Assembly (NCBI GenBank): GCA_024684665.1
Contig: JAIKWN010000163.1
Span: 1-13,169 of the forward strand
Length of the DNA: 13,169 nt
Reading direction: 5' to 3'
From: Clostridiales bacterium
GTDB lineage: Bacteria; Bacillota_A; Clostridia; Christensenellales; Aristaeellaceae
The notes beneath the pieces are model-generated. The model searched no databases. It worked only from the letters and a program-made list of their open reading frames with translations, and was not told the DNA's origin. Made by a program: the position numbers and the translations under genes. This document shows, one piece after another, positions 7,373-13,169 of the stretch (within the stretch, counting starts at the first letter, position 1; each line of letters begins with the position of its first letter).

Positions 7373-8057
7373 ATTAGCTCTGGAAGGAGCGATTCGGGCG
7401 GAACTGTTTCGGATACAAGATCTCAAATACAGGGATTTCGTTTCCAGACTCACACCGACTGTAAGCGCGGAACGGTTCATCGGCGTACGTACGCCGCAGC
7501 TGCGGATGCTGGCGAAACAGCTCCGCTGCCAGGAAGAAATAGGTACTTTTCTTCAGGATCTTCCGCACTGGTATTTTGAAGAAAACCAGCTCCACGCGTT
7601 CCTTATTTCCGAAGAGAAGAGCTTTGCAAAATGCTTGGATGCGGTGGACGCGTTCCTCCCATACGTGGACAACTGGGCGACCTGCGACCAGATGTCTCCG
7701 AAGGTGTTCCGGAAGCATCGGCAGGAGCTGCTGGATTCGATCCGAGAGTGGATCAGTTCTGGGCATCCATATACTGTTCGCTTTGGAATCAAGATGTTGA
7801 TGGAACATTTCCTGGATGATTTATTCGATTCGGCTTACCTGGAGATCGTAGCGGGTATCCGGTCGGAGGAATACTATGTCCGTATGATGATCGCATGGTA
7901 TTTTGCTACCGCGCTTGCGAAACAGTACGAGGCGGTTTTAACATATCTTAAGGAGCGCCGCCTTGATTCTTGGACGCATGGAAAAGCAATCCAGAAGGCG
8001 CTTGAAAGCTATCGGATAAGCCCGGAGCGGAAGGAAGTCCTGCGGAAACTGAAATAG
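7350..8057 (+). CDS. AlkD-like DNA alkylation repair protein (DNA glycosylase family)
   Basis: A 235-residue all-helical HEAT-repeat-like protein of the AlkD family, which excises alkylated bases such as 3- and 7-methylpurines from DNA. VDNWATCD (106-113) is the family signature; Trp109 and Asp113 correspond to the catalytic-cleft Trp and Asp of Bacillus cereus AlkD, and Arg144 and Trp183 sit four positions short of that enzyme's Arg148 and Trp187, so by eye the active site is intact. The end, WTHGKAIQKALESYRISPERK (208-228), is also typical. Start 7350 is chosen for the GGAGAGG just upstream (7340-7346) and the good N-terminal fit; the open frame extends to 7290 without a ribosome binding site. 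It overlaps the DUF5655-like gene by 23 nt, so translation of the two may be linked. It ends the cassette. Confidence 0.88.
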   Translation: MLSLTQNELALEGAIRAELFRIQDLKYRDFVSRLTPTVSAERFIGVRTPQLRMLAKQLRCQEEIGTFLQDLPHWYFEENQLHAFLISEEKSFAKCLDAVDAFLPYVDNWATCDQMSPKVFRKHRQELLDSIREWISSGHPYTVRFGIKMLMEHFLDDLFDSAYLEIVAGIRSEEYYVRMMIAWYFATALAKQYEAVLTYLKERRLDSWTHGKAIQKALESYRISPERKEVLRKLK

Positions 8058-8098
8058 AGGATAAGCATGTCTTTCAGAGGATTCCTGTAAAAATGTGG

Positions 8099-8127
8099 TT
8101 GCCATTACAATAACGACGTGTTATTAT
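8099..8127 (+). promoter_or_regulatory. Extended -10 promoter for the secreted protein gene
   Basis: A -35 box TTGCCA (8099-8104) and a -10 box TATTAT (8122-8127) are spaced 17 bp, and the TGT at 8119-8121 immediately upstream supplies an extended -10 TGn. Transcription should start near 8134, giving a leader of about 40 nt before ATG 8173. This suggests the gene is transcribed separately from the cassette before it. Confidence 0.6.
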
Positions 8128-8130
8128 TTG

Positions 8131-8158
8131 TCCTCCGGAGCAAAGAGCTCTAGGAGGA
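8131..8158 (+). promoter_or_regulatory. Stem-loop over the distal ribosome binding site
   Basis: TCCTCC (8131-8136) pairs with GGAGGA (8153-8158) and GAGC (8138-8141) with GCTC (8147-8150) around loop AAAGA; one G and a TA are unpaired. The right arm contains the first of two Shine-Dalgarno-like stretches (AGGAGG 8152-8157; AAAGGAG 8158-8164). The expected transcript start near 8134 falls within the left arm, so a full stem would form only on read-through RNA; on the promoter's own transcript a shorter 5'-end hairpin is possible. Confidence 0.45.
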
Positions 8159-8172
8159 AAGGAGATACAAAA

Positions 8173-8685
8173 ATGAAAAAATGGGCTACCCTGCTGCTTG
8201 CGGCTCTGCTTCTTTTGGTCGCGGTTGCAATGGCGGACGGGATCCGCATGGGCCATGTCCTGTGTGCGGCGCATGGAACCAGCTGCTTCACCGAGGTGAC
8301 TGTCGCCATGGACGGTGATGTGATCGCTGGAGTGTACATCGACGATTATCAGTACATGGATCCAGCACAGGAGGGCGTCGTTCCCGTGCCGAATAGCGAG
8401 GGCATGGCGGCAAATGTAAAGGAAGGCGTCGCCCTGGCCAGCAAGAAGGAGAGCAGCGCTTATTACAGCGCCCTCATGGCCAGCCGCGCCGGCTCGACCG
8501 TTGCGATCGCCGACAATTTCGCGGCCATTGAAGCCTTCTGCACTGGAAAGACTGTGGCGGAACTGAAAGCGGAGACCGAGGGCAAGGAAGCCACGGCGGT
8601 TATTGATGCAGTCTCTGGCGCAACCTTGGCCGATACGGCTAATTACATCGGCGCGGTTATCGCGGCTGCGGAAGCCGCAAAATAA
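8173..8685 (+). CDS. Secreted FMN-binding-domain-like protein with ApbE flavinylation motif
   Basis: A 170-residue exported protein. Residues 1-21 are a signal peptide (MKK, a leucine-rich core, AMA cleavage site before Asp22) with no lipobox Cys. The mature part begins with [13 protein letters not shown], carrying Cys31 and Cys38, then a [19 protein letters not shown] strand pair like FMN_bind domains, and near the end DAVSGAT (145-151). This fits the D-x-x-[S/T]-G-A-T sequence on which ApbE attaches FMN to the Thr, here Thr151. It may thus be an extracytosolic flavoprotein of electron transfer, but no ApbE or redox partner gene lies in the window. AAAGGAG (8158-8164) supports ATG 8173. The gene has its own promoter (8099-8127) and a strong terminator (8704-8731), so it is probably monocistronic. 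The exact role is unknown. Confidence 0.72.
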   Translation: MKKWATLLLAALLLLVAVAMADGIRMGHVLCAAHGTSCFTEVTVAMDGDVIAGVYIDDYQYMDPAQEGVVPVPNSEGMAANVKEGVALASKKESSAYYSALMASRAGSTVAIADNFAAIEAFCTGKTVAELKAETEGKEATAVIDAVSGATLADTANYIGAVIAAAEAAK

Positions 8686-8703
8686 GCCTCTTTCTCAGCG
8701 ATT

Positions 8704-8731
8704 CCCCGGCAAAAATGCCGGGGTTTTTCTT
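8704..8731 (+). terminator. Rho-independent terminator after the secreted protein gene
   Basis: CCCCGGC (8704-8710) and GCCGGGG (8717-8723) form a perfect 7-bp GC-rich stem around a six-base A-rich loop, followed by TTTTTCTT (8724-8731). It begins 18 bp after the stop codon. Its T-run runs into the -35 box of the leuC promoter. Confidence 0.92.
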
Positions 8732-8758
8732 GACATTCCGGGGGGAATGCATTACGAT
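8730..8758 (+). promoter_or_regulatory. leuCDB promoter
   Basis: The -35 box TTGACA (8730-8735) is consensus and the -10 box TACGAT (8753-8758) is close to it, separated by exactly 17 bp. Transcription should start near 8765, leaving a leader of only about 27 nt, too short for a T-box or leader-peptide attenuator. Control, if any, should therefore act at initiation. Confidence 0.72.
8734..8749. promoter_or_regulatory. Candidate operator: CATTCC-N4-GGAATG in the leuC promoter spacer
   Basis: A 16-bp perfect inverted repeat with six-base arms and a GGGG centre fills most of the spacer between the -35 and -10 boxes, overlapping the last two bases of the -35. Its place is ideal for a dimeric repressor, or for an activator that corrects spacer geometry. 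No known regulator consensus is recognised. Confidence 0.5.
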
Positions 8759-8791
8759 TTGTTCCATTCGAAACAAGGGAGGCGTATTGCC

Positions 8792-10054
8792 GTGGGAATG
8801 ACCATGACGCAGAAGATCCTGGCGAAGGCCGCGGGCGTTAAGAGCTGCCGCGCAGGCGAGTTGCTCATGTGCAAGCTTGATCTCGTGATGGGCAACGACA
8901 TCACCGCACCCGTTGCAATCGACGAGTTCCGTCGCATGGGCGCGAAGAAGGTGTTTGATCCGGAAAAGGTCGCGCTGATCCCCGATCACTTCGTACCCAA
9001 CAAGGATATCAAGAGCGCGGAAAACGCGAAGAAGATGCGGGAATTCGCGCGGGAGCAGAAGGTGCGCCACTACTACGAGGTCGGTCGCGTGGGTATCGAG
9101 CACGCACTGCTTCCGGAACAAGGCATTGTGGCTCCTGGCGAGGTCATCATTGGTGCGGACAGCCACACCTGCACCTACGGCGCAGTTGGCGCGTTCTCTA
9201 CGGGCGTCGGCTCCACGGATATGGCAGTTGGTATGGCGACGGGCGAGTGCTGGTTCCGCGTCCCGGAGGCGATCCGTGTCGTCCTAACCGGCAAGCCGAA
9301 GGAATTCGTTAGCGGTAAGGACGTGATCCTGCACCTGATCGGAAAGATTGGTGTAGACGGCGCGCGCTACCAGTCACTTGAATTTACGGGTGACGGCATC
9401 GCCGCGCTTTCCATGGACAGCCGGCTGACCATCTCCAATATGGCCATTGAGGCGGGCGCGAAGAACGGCATCTTCCCAGTGGACGAAGTCTGCCGCGCCT
9501 ATGTTTCTGAGCGCGTGCAGCGCGAGTGGACAGCCTTTGAGCCAGATCCAGACGCAGAATACGCGCGGACAGTGGAAATCGATCTTTCCAAGCTGGAGCT
9601 CACCGTCTCCCTTCCGCACCTGCCGGAGAACGCGAGGCCGGCGCGCGAGGTCAGCGGCATTCCCATCGACCAGGTGGTTATTGGCAGCTGCACCAACGGG
9701 CGCATCGACGATATGCGCATGGCGGCGAAGATCCTGAAAGGGCATAAGGTTGCGGACAACGTGCGCTGTATCGTGATCCCTGGTACGCAGCAGGTGGTCA
9801 AGTCCTGCCTCAAGGAGGGACTCGTAGATATCTTCGTGGACGCGGGAGCCATCTTCACGATGCCGACCTGCGGGCCCTGCCTGGGTGGCTTCTGTGGTGT
9901 GCTTGCCTCGGGCGAGCGTGCTGTTTCCACCACCAATCGCAATTTTGTCGGCCGAATGGGCGCGAAGAACAGCGAAATCATCCTGGCAGGCCCGGCTGTC
10001 GCGGCAGCGTCCGCGATCGCAGGCTGCGTTGCCACCCCCGAGGAGGTGCTGTAA
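8792..10054 (+). CDS. leuC: 3-isopropylmalate dehydratase large subunit (LeuC, LeuC2 type)
   Basis: A 420-residue aconitase-superfamily subunit that, with LeuD, isomerises 2-isopropylmalate to 3-isopropylmalate in leucine synthesis. The length marks it as the short LeuC2 form of archaea and many Clostridia, not the ~465-residue enterobacterial form. The three 4Fe-4S ligands are Cys300 (IGSCTNGR), Cys360 and Cys363 (TCGPCLGG); [15 protein letters not shown] (121-135) is the second conserved block. GTG 8792 is chosen because it gives the family's usual [10 protein letters not shown] start and lies 9 nt after AGGGAGG (8776-8782); ATGs at 8798 and 8804 are alternatives. leuD follows after one base. 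A related homoaconitase-type activity is conceivable, but the adjacent leuD and leuB make leucine synthesis the best call. Confidence 0.95.
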   Translation: MGMTMTQKILAKAAGVKSCRAGELLMCKLDLVMGNDITAPVAIDEFRRMGAKKVFDPEKVALIPDHFVPNKDIKSAENAKKMREFAREQKVRHYYEVGRVGIEHALLPEQGIVAPGEVIIGADSHTCTYGAVGAFSTGVGSTDMAVGMATGECWFRVPEAIRVVLTGKPKEFVSGKDVILHLIGKIGVDGARYQSLEFTGDGIAALSMDSRLTISNMAIEAGAKNGIFPVDEVCRAYVSERVQREWTAFEPDPDAEYARTVEIDLSKLELTVSLPHLPENARPAREVSGIPIDQVVIGSCTNGRIDDMRMAAKILKGHKVADNVRCIVIPGTQQVVKSCLKEGLVDIFVDAGAIFTMPTCGPCLGGFCGVLASGERAVSTTNRNFVGRMGAKNSEIILAGPAVAAASAIAGCVATPEEVL

Positions 10055-10055
10055 G

Positions 10056-10553
10056 ATGAAGATTCAGTCCCGTGTCATCAAATACGGCGACCACGTCGAT
10101 ACTGACGTGATTATTCCCGCACGCTATTTGGCCTCCGGTGATCCGGACGAACTTGCGGCCCATTGCATGGAGGATATCGATTCCGAATTCCTTCAGAAGA
10201 AGCTGACCCGGAAGATCATCGTTGCTGGGCGGAATTTCGGCTGCGGTTCCTCGCGGGAGCACGCACCCATCGCCATCAAGGCGAGCGGCATCCAGATCGT
10301 CATCGCGGATAGCTTCGCCCGCATCTTCTACCGCAACAGCATTGATATTGGCCTTCCGATCGTAGAATGTCCGGCGGCTGCCGGGGCCATTGCGGATGGG
10401 GATGAGGTTGCCGTGGATACGGATACCGGCGTTATCCGTGACCTGACAACGGGCGCGGAGTTTCAGGCGCTGCCCTTCCCGGCCTTTGTGCAGGAGATCA
10501 TCGACTGCGGCGGCATCGCAGAATACGCGAAAGCGCGCCTTCCGAAGGAGTGA
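10056..10553 (+). CDS. leuD: 3-isopropylmalate dehydratase small subunit (LeuD, LeuD2 type)
   Basis: A 165-residue swivel-domain subunit that pairs with LeuC to complete the isopropylmalate isomerase active site. [17 protein letters not shown] (11-27) and [14 protein letters not shown] (62-75) are the family's substrate-specificity and binding motifs; YLAS at 24-27 is the loop that differs between isopropylmalate and homoaconitate enzymes, and YLxS is usual for LeuD2-type enzymes. The short length fits LeuD2. ATG 10056 has AGGAGGT (10041-10047) lying within the end of leuC; the stop of leuC is one base away, so translation is likely coupled. The open frame upstream to 9885 lies inside leuC and is not the gene. 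leuB starts 5 bp downstream. Confidence 0.95.
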   Translation: MKIQSRVIKYGDHVDTDVIIPARYLASGDPDELAAHCMEDIDSEFLQKKLTRKIIVAGRNFGCGSSREHAPIAIKASGIQIVIADSFARIFYRNSIDIGLPIVECPAAAGAIADGDEVAVDTDTGVIRDLTTGAEFQALPFPAFVQEIIDCGGIAEYAKARLPKE

Positions 10554-10558
10554 CGGCT

Positions 10559-11623
10559 ATGCGCGCGAATATCGTGACGCTTCCGGGTGATTACATTGGT
10601 CCGGAAATCATTGAACAGGCGGTTCTCGTGCTGAACGTAGTGGCAAAGAAGTATGGACACGAGTTTTCCTTTGACGAGCGGAAACTGGGCGGCGCCTCCA
10701 TCGACGCTTTCGGAGTGCCACTGACGGATGAGACACTCGCGGCCTGCAACGCTGCGGGCGCAGTCCTGATGGGTAGCGTTGGCGGTCCGAAGTGGGACGG
10801 AGTTGAGGCGTCGCGTCGGCCAGAAAAGGGCCTGCTCGCGCTACGCAAAGGCATGGGCGTATTTGCAAACCTGCGACCCTGCAAAATCCATCCGCAGCTT
10901 GCGGGCGCCTGCCCCCTGCGGCCGGATATTGTTTCCCAGCCCATCGACATCCTGATTCTGCGGGAGTTGACCGGAGATATCTACTTCGGCAAGCGAGGGC
11001 GCAGCGAAGACTGCCTCTCTGCGACTGACGAAATGGCCTATTCCTCCTGGGAGGTGGAGCGCCTTGCGCGCAAGGGCTTTGAAATGGCGAAGAATCGTCG
11101 GGGAAAACTCTGCTCCGTAGACAAGGCGAACGTTCTTGAGTGCTCACGCCTTTGGCGGGAGACAGTGACGCGGCTCTCCGCGGAATATCCCGAGGTCGAA
11201 GTGTCTCACATGTACGTGGACAACGCAGCCATGCAGCTGATCCTGAAACCTTCCCAATTTGACGTGATCATCACAGGCAACCTCTTCGGTGATATTCTTT
11301 CTGACGAAAGCGCGGCGGTTGCAGGGAGCCTTGGCATGATGCCCAGCGCGAGCCTGGGCGAGGGGACACGCGGTCTGTATGAGCCGATCCACGGTTCTGC
11401 GCCGGACATTGCTGGAAAGGATCTGGCAAATCCACTGGGAACCATCCTCTCTGGAGCGTTGTTGCTCCGGCATTCCTTTGGGCTTGAAAAAGAGGCGGTG
11501 GCCATCGAGACAGCGGTTTCTCGCGTGCTGGACGAAGGATACCGGACGGCGGACATCACGAGCGCGGGCATGAAACGCGTCGGTTGTCGCGAAATGGGGA
11601 AACTGGTCTCGGAGAGAATATAA
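10559..11623 (+). CDS. leuB: 3-isopropylmalate dehydrogenase (LeuB)
   Basis: A 354-residue decarboxylating dehydrogenase that oxidises 3-isopropylmalate with NAD to 2-oxoisocaproate, the last dedicated step before transamination to leucine. Substrate arginines lie in LRKGMGVFANLRPCK (Arg96, Arg106) and RELTGDIYFG (Arg135); Tyr142 and Lys189 are the catalytic pair, and Asp221, Asp245 and Asp249 bind the metal. EPIHGSAPDIAGKDLANP (275-292) is the NAD loop. One oddity is LPGDYIGPE (8-16), where the usual LPGDGIGPE has Gly; here it is Tyr12. ATG 10559 follows AAGGAG (10545-10550) at 8 nt; a GTG at 10550 would overlap leuD by 4 nt and is possible. It ends the operon 61 bp before a terminator. leuA must lie elsewhere. 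Confidence 0.96.
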   Translation: MRANIVTLPGDYIGPEIIEQAVLVLNVVAKKYGHEFSFDERKLGGASIDAFGVPLTDETLAACNAAGAVLMGSVGGPKWDGVEASRRPEKGLLALRKGMGVFANLRPCKIHPQLAGACPLRPDIVSQPIDILILRELTGDIYFGKRGRSEDCLSATDEMAYSSWEVERLARKGFEMAKNRRGKLCSVDKANVLECSRLWRETVTRLSAEYPEVEVSHMYVDNAAMQLILKPSQFDVIITGNLFGDILSDESAAVAGSLGMMPSASLGEGTRGLYEPIHGSAPDIAGKDLANPLGTILSGALLLRHSFGLEKEAVAIETAVSRVLDEGYRTADITSAGMKRVGCREMGKLVSERI

Positions 11624-11683
11624 GTACAGTTCCACAAATCTGAAAACGGACTGTAGCGTGATTCCGTTGCATCAATACAAAAT

Positions 11684-11706
11684 AAAGACGCCGGAAGGCG
11701 TCTTTT
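11684..11706. terminator. Bidirectional terminator between leuB and asnA
   Basis: AAAGACGCC (11684-11692) and GGCGTCTTT (11697-11705) form a perfect 9-bp stem around GGAA. Reading + gives GGCGTCTTTTATAAT, and reading minus gives GGCGTCTTTATTTTG, so both strands have a T-rich tail. It lies 17 bp beyond the asnA stop and 60 bp beyond leuB, the place expected for convergent genes. Confidence 0.88.
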
Positions 11707-11722
11707 ATAATCATGTTTTCTG

Positions 11723-12736
11723 TTACAGCAGCACAATGTCCGCCGCTTCAAAGGCACGTTCTGTTTCTTCGTCCCAGACGGAGGATTGCACCTCGCCGAT
11801 GTGCGCTTTGCCGAGGAGCAGAAGGCAGAGCCGGCTCTGGCCGATGCCGCCGCCCATGGTGAGGGGAAGCCGGCCGGAAAGTAACATCTTGTGGAAGGGA
11901 AGCTTGCGCCGATCGTCACATCCCGCAAGCGTCAGCTGCCGGTCCAGCGATTCCGGGGAAACTCGGATGCCCATGGAACTGACTTCTACCGCGCAGTTCA
12001 GCAGCGGATACCAGAAAAGAATGTCGCCGTTCAGATCCCAGTCATCGTAGTCCGGGGCGCGGCCGTCATGGGGCTTGCCGCTCTTCAGCTTCCCGCCGAT
12101 ACCTTGGATGAAGACAGTACCGTTTTCCTGTGCAAAGGCGTTTTCGCGTTCCTTGGGAGAAAGCTCCGGCCAGCGATCTTCCAGCTCCTGCGCCGTGGCG
12201 AACGCGACGTCGCGGGAGAGAAGGGGCGAGGTGGAAAGCTGCGGGAATTTGCCGCGAACCGTAAGCTGCGTGTCGCAGATGGCGGAAACGATGGCGCGAA
12301 CCGTCTGATGCAGGTTGAATTCCGTGCGGGTCTCCTCGGTGATGACTTTCTCCCAGTCCCATTGATCCACGTAGACAGAGTGCAGGTTGTCAAGCTCCTC
12401 GTCCCGGCGGATGGCGTTCATGTCAGTCACGATGCCCTTGCCGGGATGAAAGTCATAGCGGTAGAGCGCCATGCGCTTCCATTTGGCCAGGGAGTGCACC
12501 ACAACTGCGTCCGCGCCCGCGTCCGGGATGTCGAAGCCCACGGGGCGCTCCACGCCGTTCAGGTCATCGTTGAGACCGGAAGAGGGACGCACGAACAGCG
12601 GCGCGGATACACGCTTCAGGTTCAACTGCTGGCAGAGAGCATCCTGAAAGACGCGCTTGATAAGGCTGATGGCCGCCTGGGTCTGGTACAGCGTCAGATG
12701 GGGTTCGTAGCCCCGCGGAATCACGGATTTACCCAT
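11723..12736 (-). CDS. asnA: Aspartate--ammonia ligase (asparagine synthetase A)
   Basis: A 337-residue enzyme making asparagine from aspartate, ammonia and ATP. It has the class II aminoacyl-tRNA-synthetase-like fold and the normal family length (about 330). Motifs resembling the E. coli enzyme are VTDMNAIRRDEELDN (103-117), LHSVYVDQWDWEK (118-130) and, near the end, MGGGIGQSRLCLLLLGKAHIGEVQSSVW (from 294), with the arginine-bearing ATP-binding segment. The start is the ATG whose complement CAT lies at 12734-12736, with GAGGT 6 nt upstream (complement 12743-12747). It is convergent with leuB and reads away from the rRNA operon at the right end. A promoter is seen at 12798-12827. No obvious T-box: no AGGGTGGNACCGCG element lies in the leader. 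A very long + strand frame opposite it is not a gene. Confidence 0.95.
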   Translation of the reverse strand: MGKSVIPRGYEPHLTLYQTQAAISLIKRVFQDALCQQLNLKRVSAPLFVRPSSGLNDDLNGVERPVGFDIPDAGADAVVVHSLAKWKRMALYRYDFHPGKGIVTDMNAIRRDEELDNLHSVYVDQWDWEKVITEETRTEFNLHQTVRAIVSAICDTQLTVRGKFPQLSTSPLLSRDVAFATAQELEDRWPELSPKERENAFAQENGTVFIQGIGGKLKSGKPHDGRAPDYDDWDLNGDILFWYPLLNCAVEVSSMGIRVSPESLDRQLTLAGCDDRRKLPFHKMLLSGRLPLTMGGGIGQSRLCLLLLGKAHIGEVQSSVWDEETERAFEAADIVLL

Positions 12737-12797
12737 AATGATACCTCGTGCCCTCTCTCAGACGGGGGCGTCTTCTTTTATAAAATAGATGGGGAAC

Positions 12798-12827
12798 ATT
12801 ATGACACCAGCATGCAGGATTGGTCAA
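12798..12827 (-). promoter_or_regulatory. Probable asnA promoter
   Basis: On the minus strand TTGACC (12827-12822) and CATAAT (12803-12798) are separated by 18 bp, giving a start near 12791 and a leader of about 55 nt. The leader holds a small AGACG-CCCC-CGTCT hairpin (complement 12760-12773). Confidence 0.45.
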
Positions 12828-12867
12828 TAGTTGTAAAGAGAAAATCGGAAAATCGACCCGTAACAAA

Positions 12868-12934
12868 CATTTAAAAATTTTTTCCGAACATTTTGAAAAA
12901 AGTTCTTGACAAGGGGATATGGGGGTGATATACT
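12868..12934 (+). promoter_or_regulatory. rRNA operon promoter with UP element
   Basis: TTGACA (12906-12911) and TATACT (12929-12934) are separated by 17 bp, a near-ideal sigma-A promoter. The 38 bases just upstream (12868-12905) are runs of A and T, the composition of an UP element bound by the RNA polymerase alpha subunit. Transcription should start near 12941, about 154 nt before the 16S rRNA. Only one such promoter is visible. Confidence 0.85.
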
Positions 12935-12940
12935 GCTCAA

Positions 12941-13094
12941 GCTGTCAGCGGGAAACCGCCGGCACGATCCTTGAAAACGATACAGAAAAGGAAGAACGCG
13001 AAACCAGAGCTACCCAAGTTCTGGTTCAAAGAAAACAGTCAATTCGTAAATGAGTTTTGAACCTGAGGGAGACTTCAGGATTCATAAAGGAATC
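12941..13094 (+). promoter_or_regulatory. 16S rRNA leader with boxA-like element and stem-loops
   Basis: The leader begins with a GCGG-GAAA-CCGC hairpin (12948-12959). CCTTGAAAACGATACAG (12969-12985) resembles the boxA antitermination element (TGTTCTTTGAAAACT-type) of Firmicutes rRNA leaders. Further downstream are AACCAGAGC/GTTCTGGTT (13002-13026), GGTTCAAA/TTTGAACC (13023-13063), CCTGA/TCAGG (13062-13079) and GATTC/GAATC (13079-13094). The second of these shares bases with the first and third, so they cannot all form together. Part of the leader probably also pairs with a trailer beyond the window for RNase III processing. Confidence 0.6.

Positions 13095-13169
<75 letters not shown>

Noticed and set aside
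8058..8098. Terminator after the AlkD-like gene
   Set aside because: Only a short AGGA-TTCCT palindrome is present, with no adequate stem or T-run, so read-through into the next gene cannot be excluded.
12737..12790. T-box or attenuator in the asnA leader, suggested by the AGACG-GGGG-CGTCT hairpin
   Set aside because: The leader is only about 55 nt, has no T-box sequence AGGGTGGNACCGCG, and the hairpin has five base pairs with no T-run on the asnA strand.
11891..12874. 327-codon + strand frame opposite asnA
   Set aside because: The minus strand encodes a full-length AsnA with clear motifs; the + frame has no ribosome binding site and no recognisable domain, and runs past the asnA promoter.

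Overview
The window looks like chromosomal DNA of a moderately GC-rich Gram-positive anaerobe of the Bacillota (Clostridia-like, probably gut or rumen). The evidence is strong AGGAGG-type ribosome binding sites, the two-protein LeuC2/LeuD2 type of isopropylmalate isomerase, an AsnA-type asparagine synthetase, several small families common in gut Firmicutes (DUF554, DUF2200, DUF1905, YoaP), and a 16S rRNA 5' end with a Firmicutes-style sequence. Genus cannot be assigned from what is visible.

Layout. Positions 1-349 hold no convincing gene, only a short palindrome and a good promoter. From 350 to 8057 eleven genes run on the + strand with gaps of 77 bp or less and no visible terminator. They fall into three groups: (i) a GNAT acetyltransferase, a DUF554 membrane protein and a small Imm32-like protein (350-1847); (ii) a D-amino-acid module of N-acyl-D-amino-acid deacylase, PLP enzyme of the D-threonine aldolase/D-serine dehydratase fold and EamA transporter (1925-5535); (iii) a tightly packed five-gene cassette of GNAT-YoaP, DUF2200, DUF1905, DUF5655-like and AlkD-like DNA glycosylase (5581-8057), whose last four reading frames overlap. 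A secreted protein with an FMN-transferase (ApbE) target motif follows from its own extended -10 promoter (8173-8685) and ends at a strong terminator.

The leuCDB operon (8792-11623) starts from a consensus-like promoter fused to the preceding terminator, with a 16-bp inverted repeat lying in the promoter spacer. leuA is not in the window. leuB converges with asnA (11723-12736, minus strand) on a terminator that can work in both directions. asnA is transcribed away from an rRNA operon whose near-perfect promoter, structured leader and first ~75 nt of 16S rRNA close the window.

The annotation is mostly of recognisable families. The least explained parts are the overlapping small-protein/AlkD cassette, the leuC spacer dyad, the flavinylation-motif secreted protein, and the overlapping hairpins in the rRNA leader. 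I found no mobile element, CRISPR array, tRNA or clear novel defence system.
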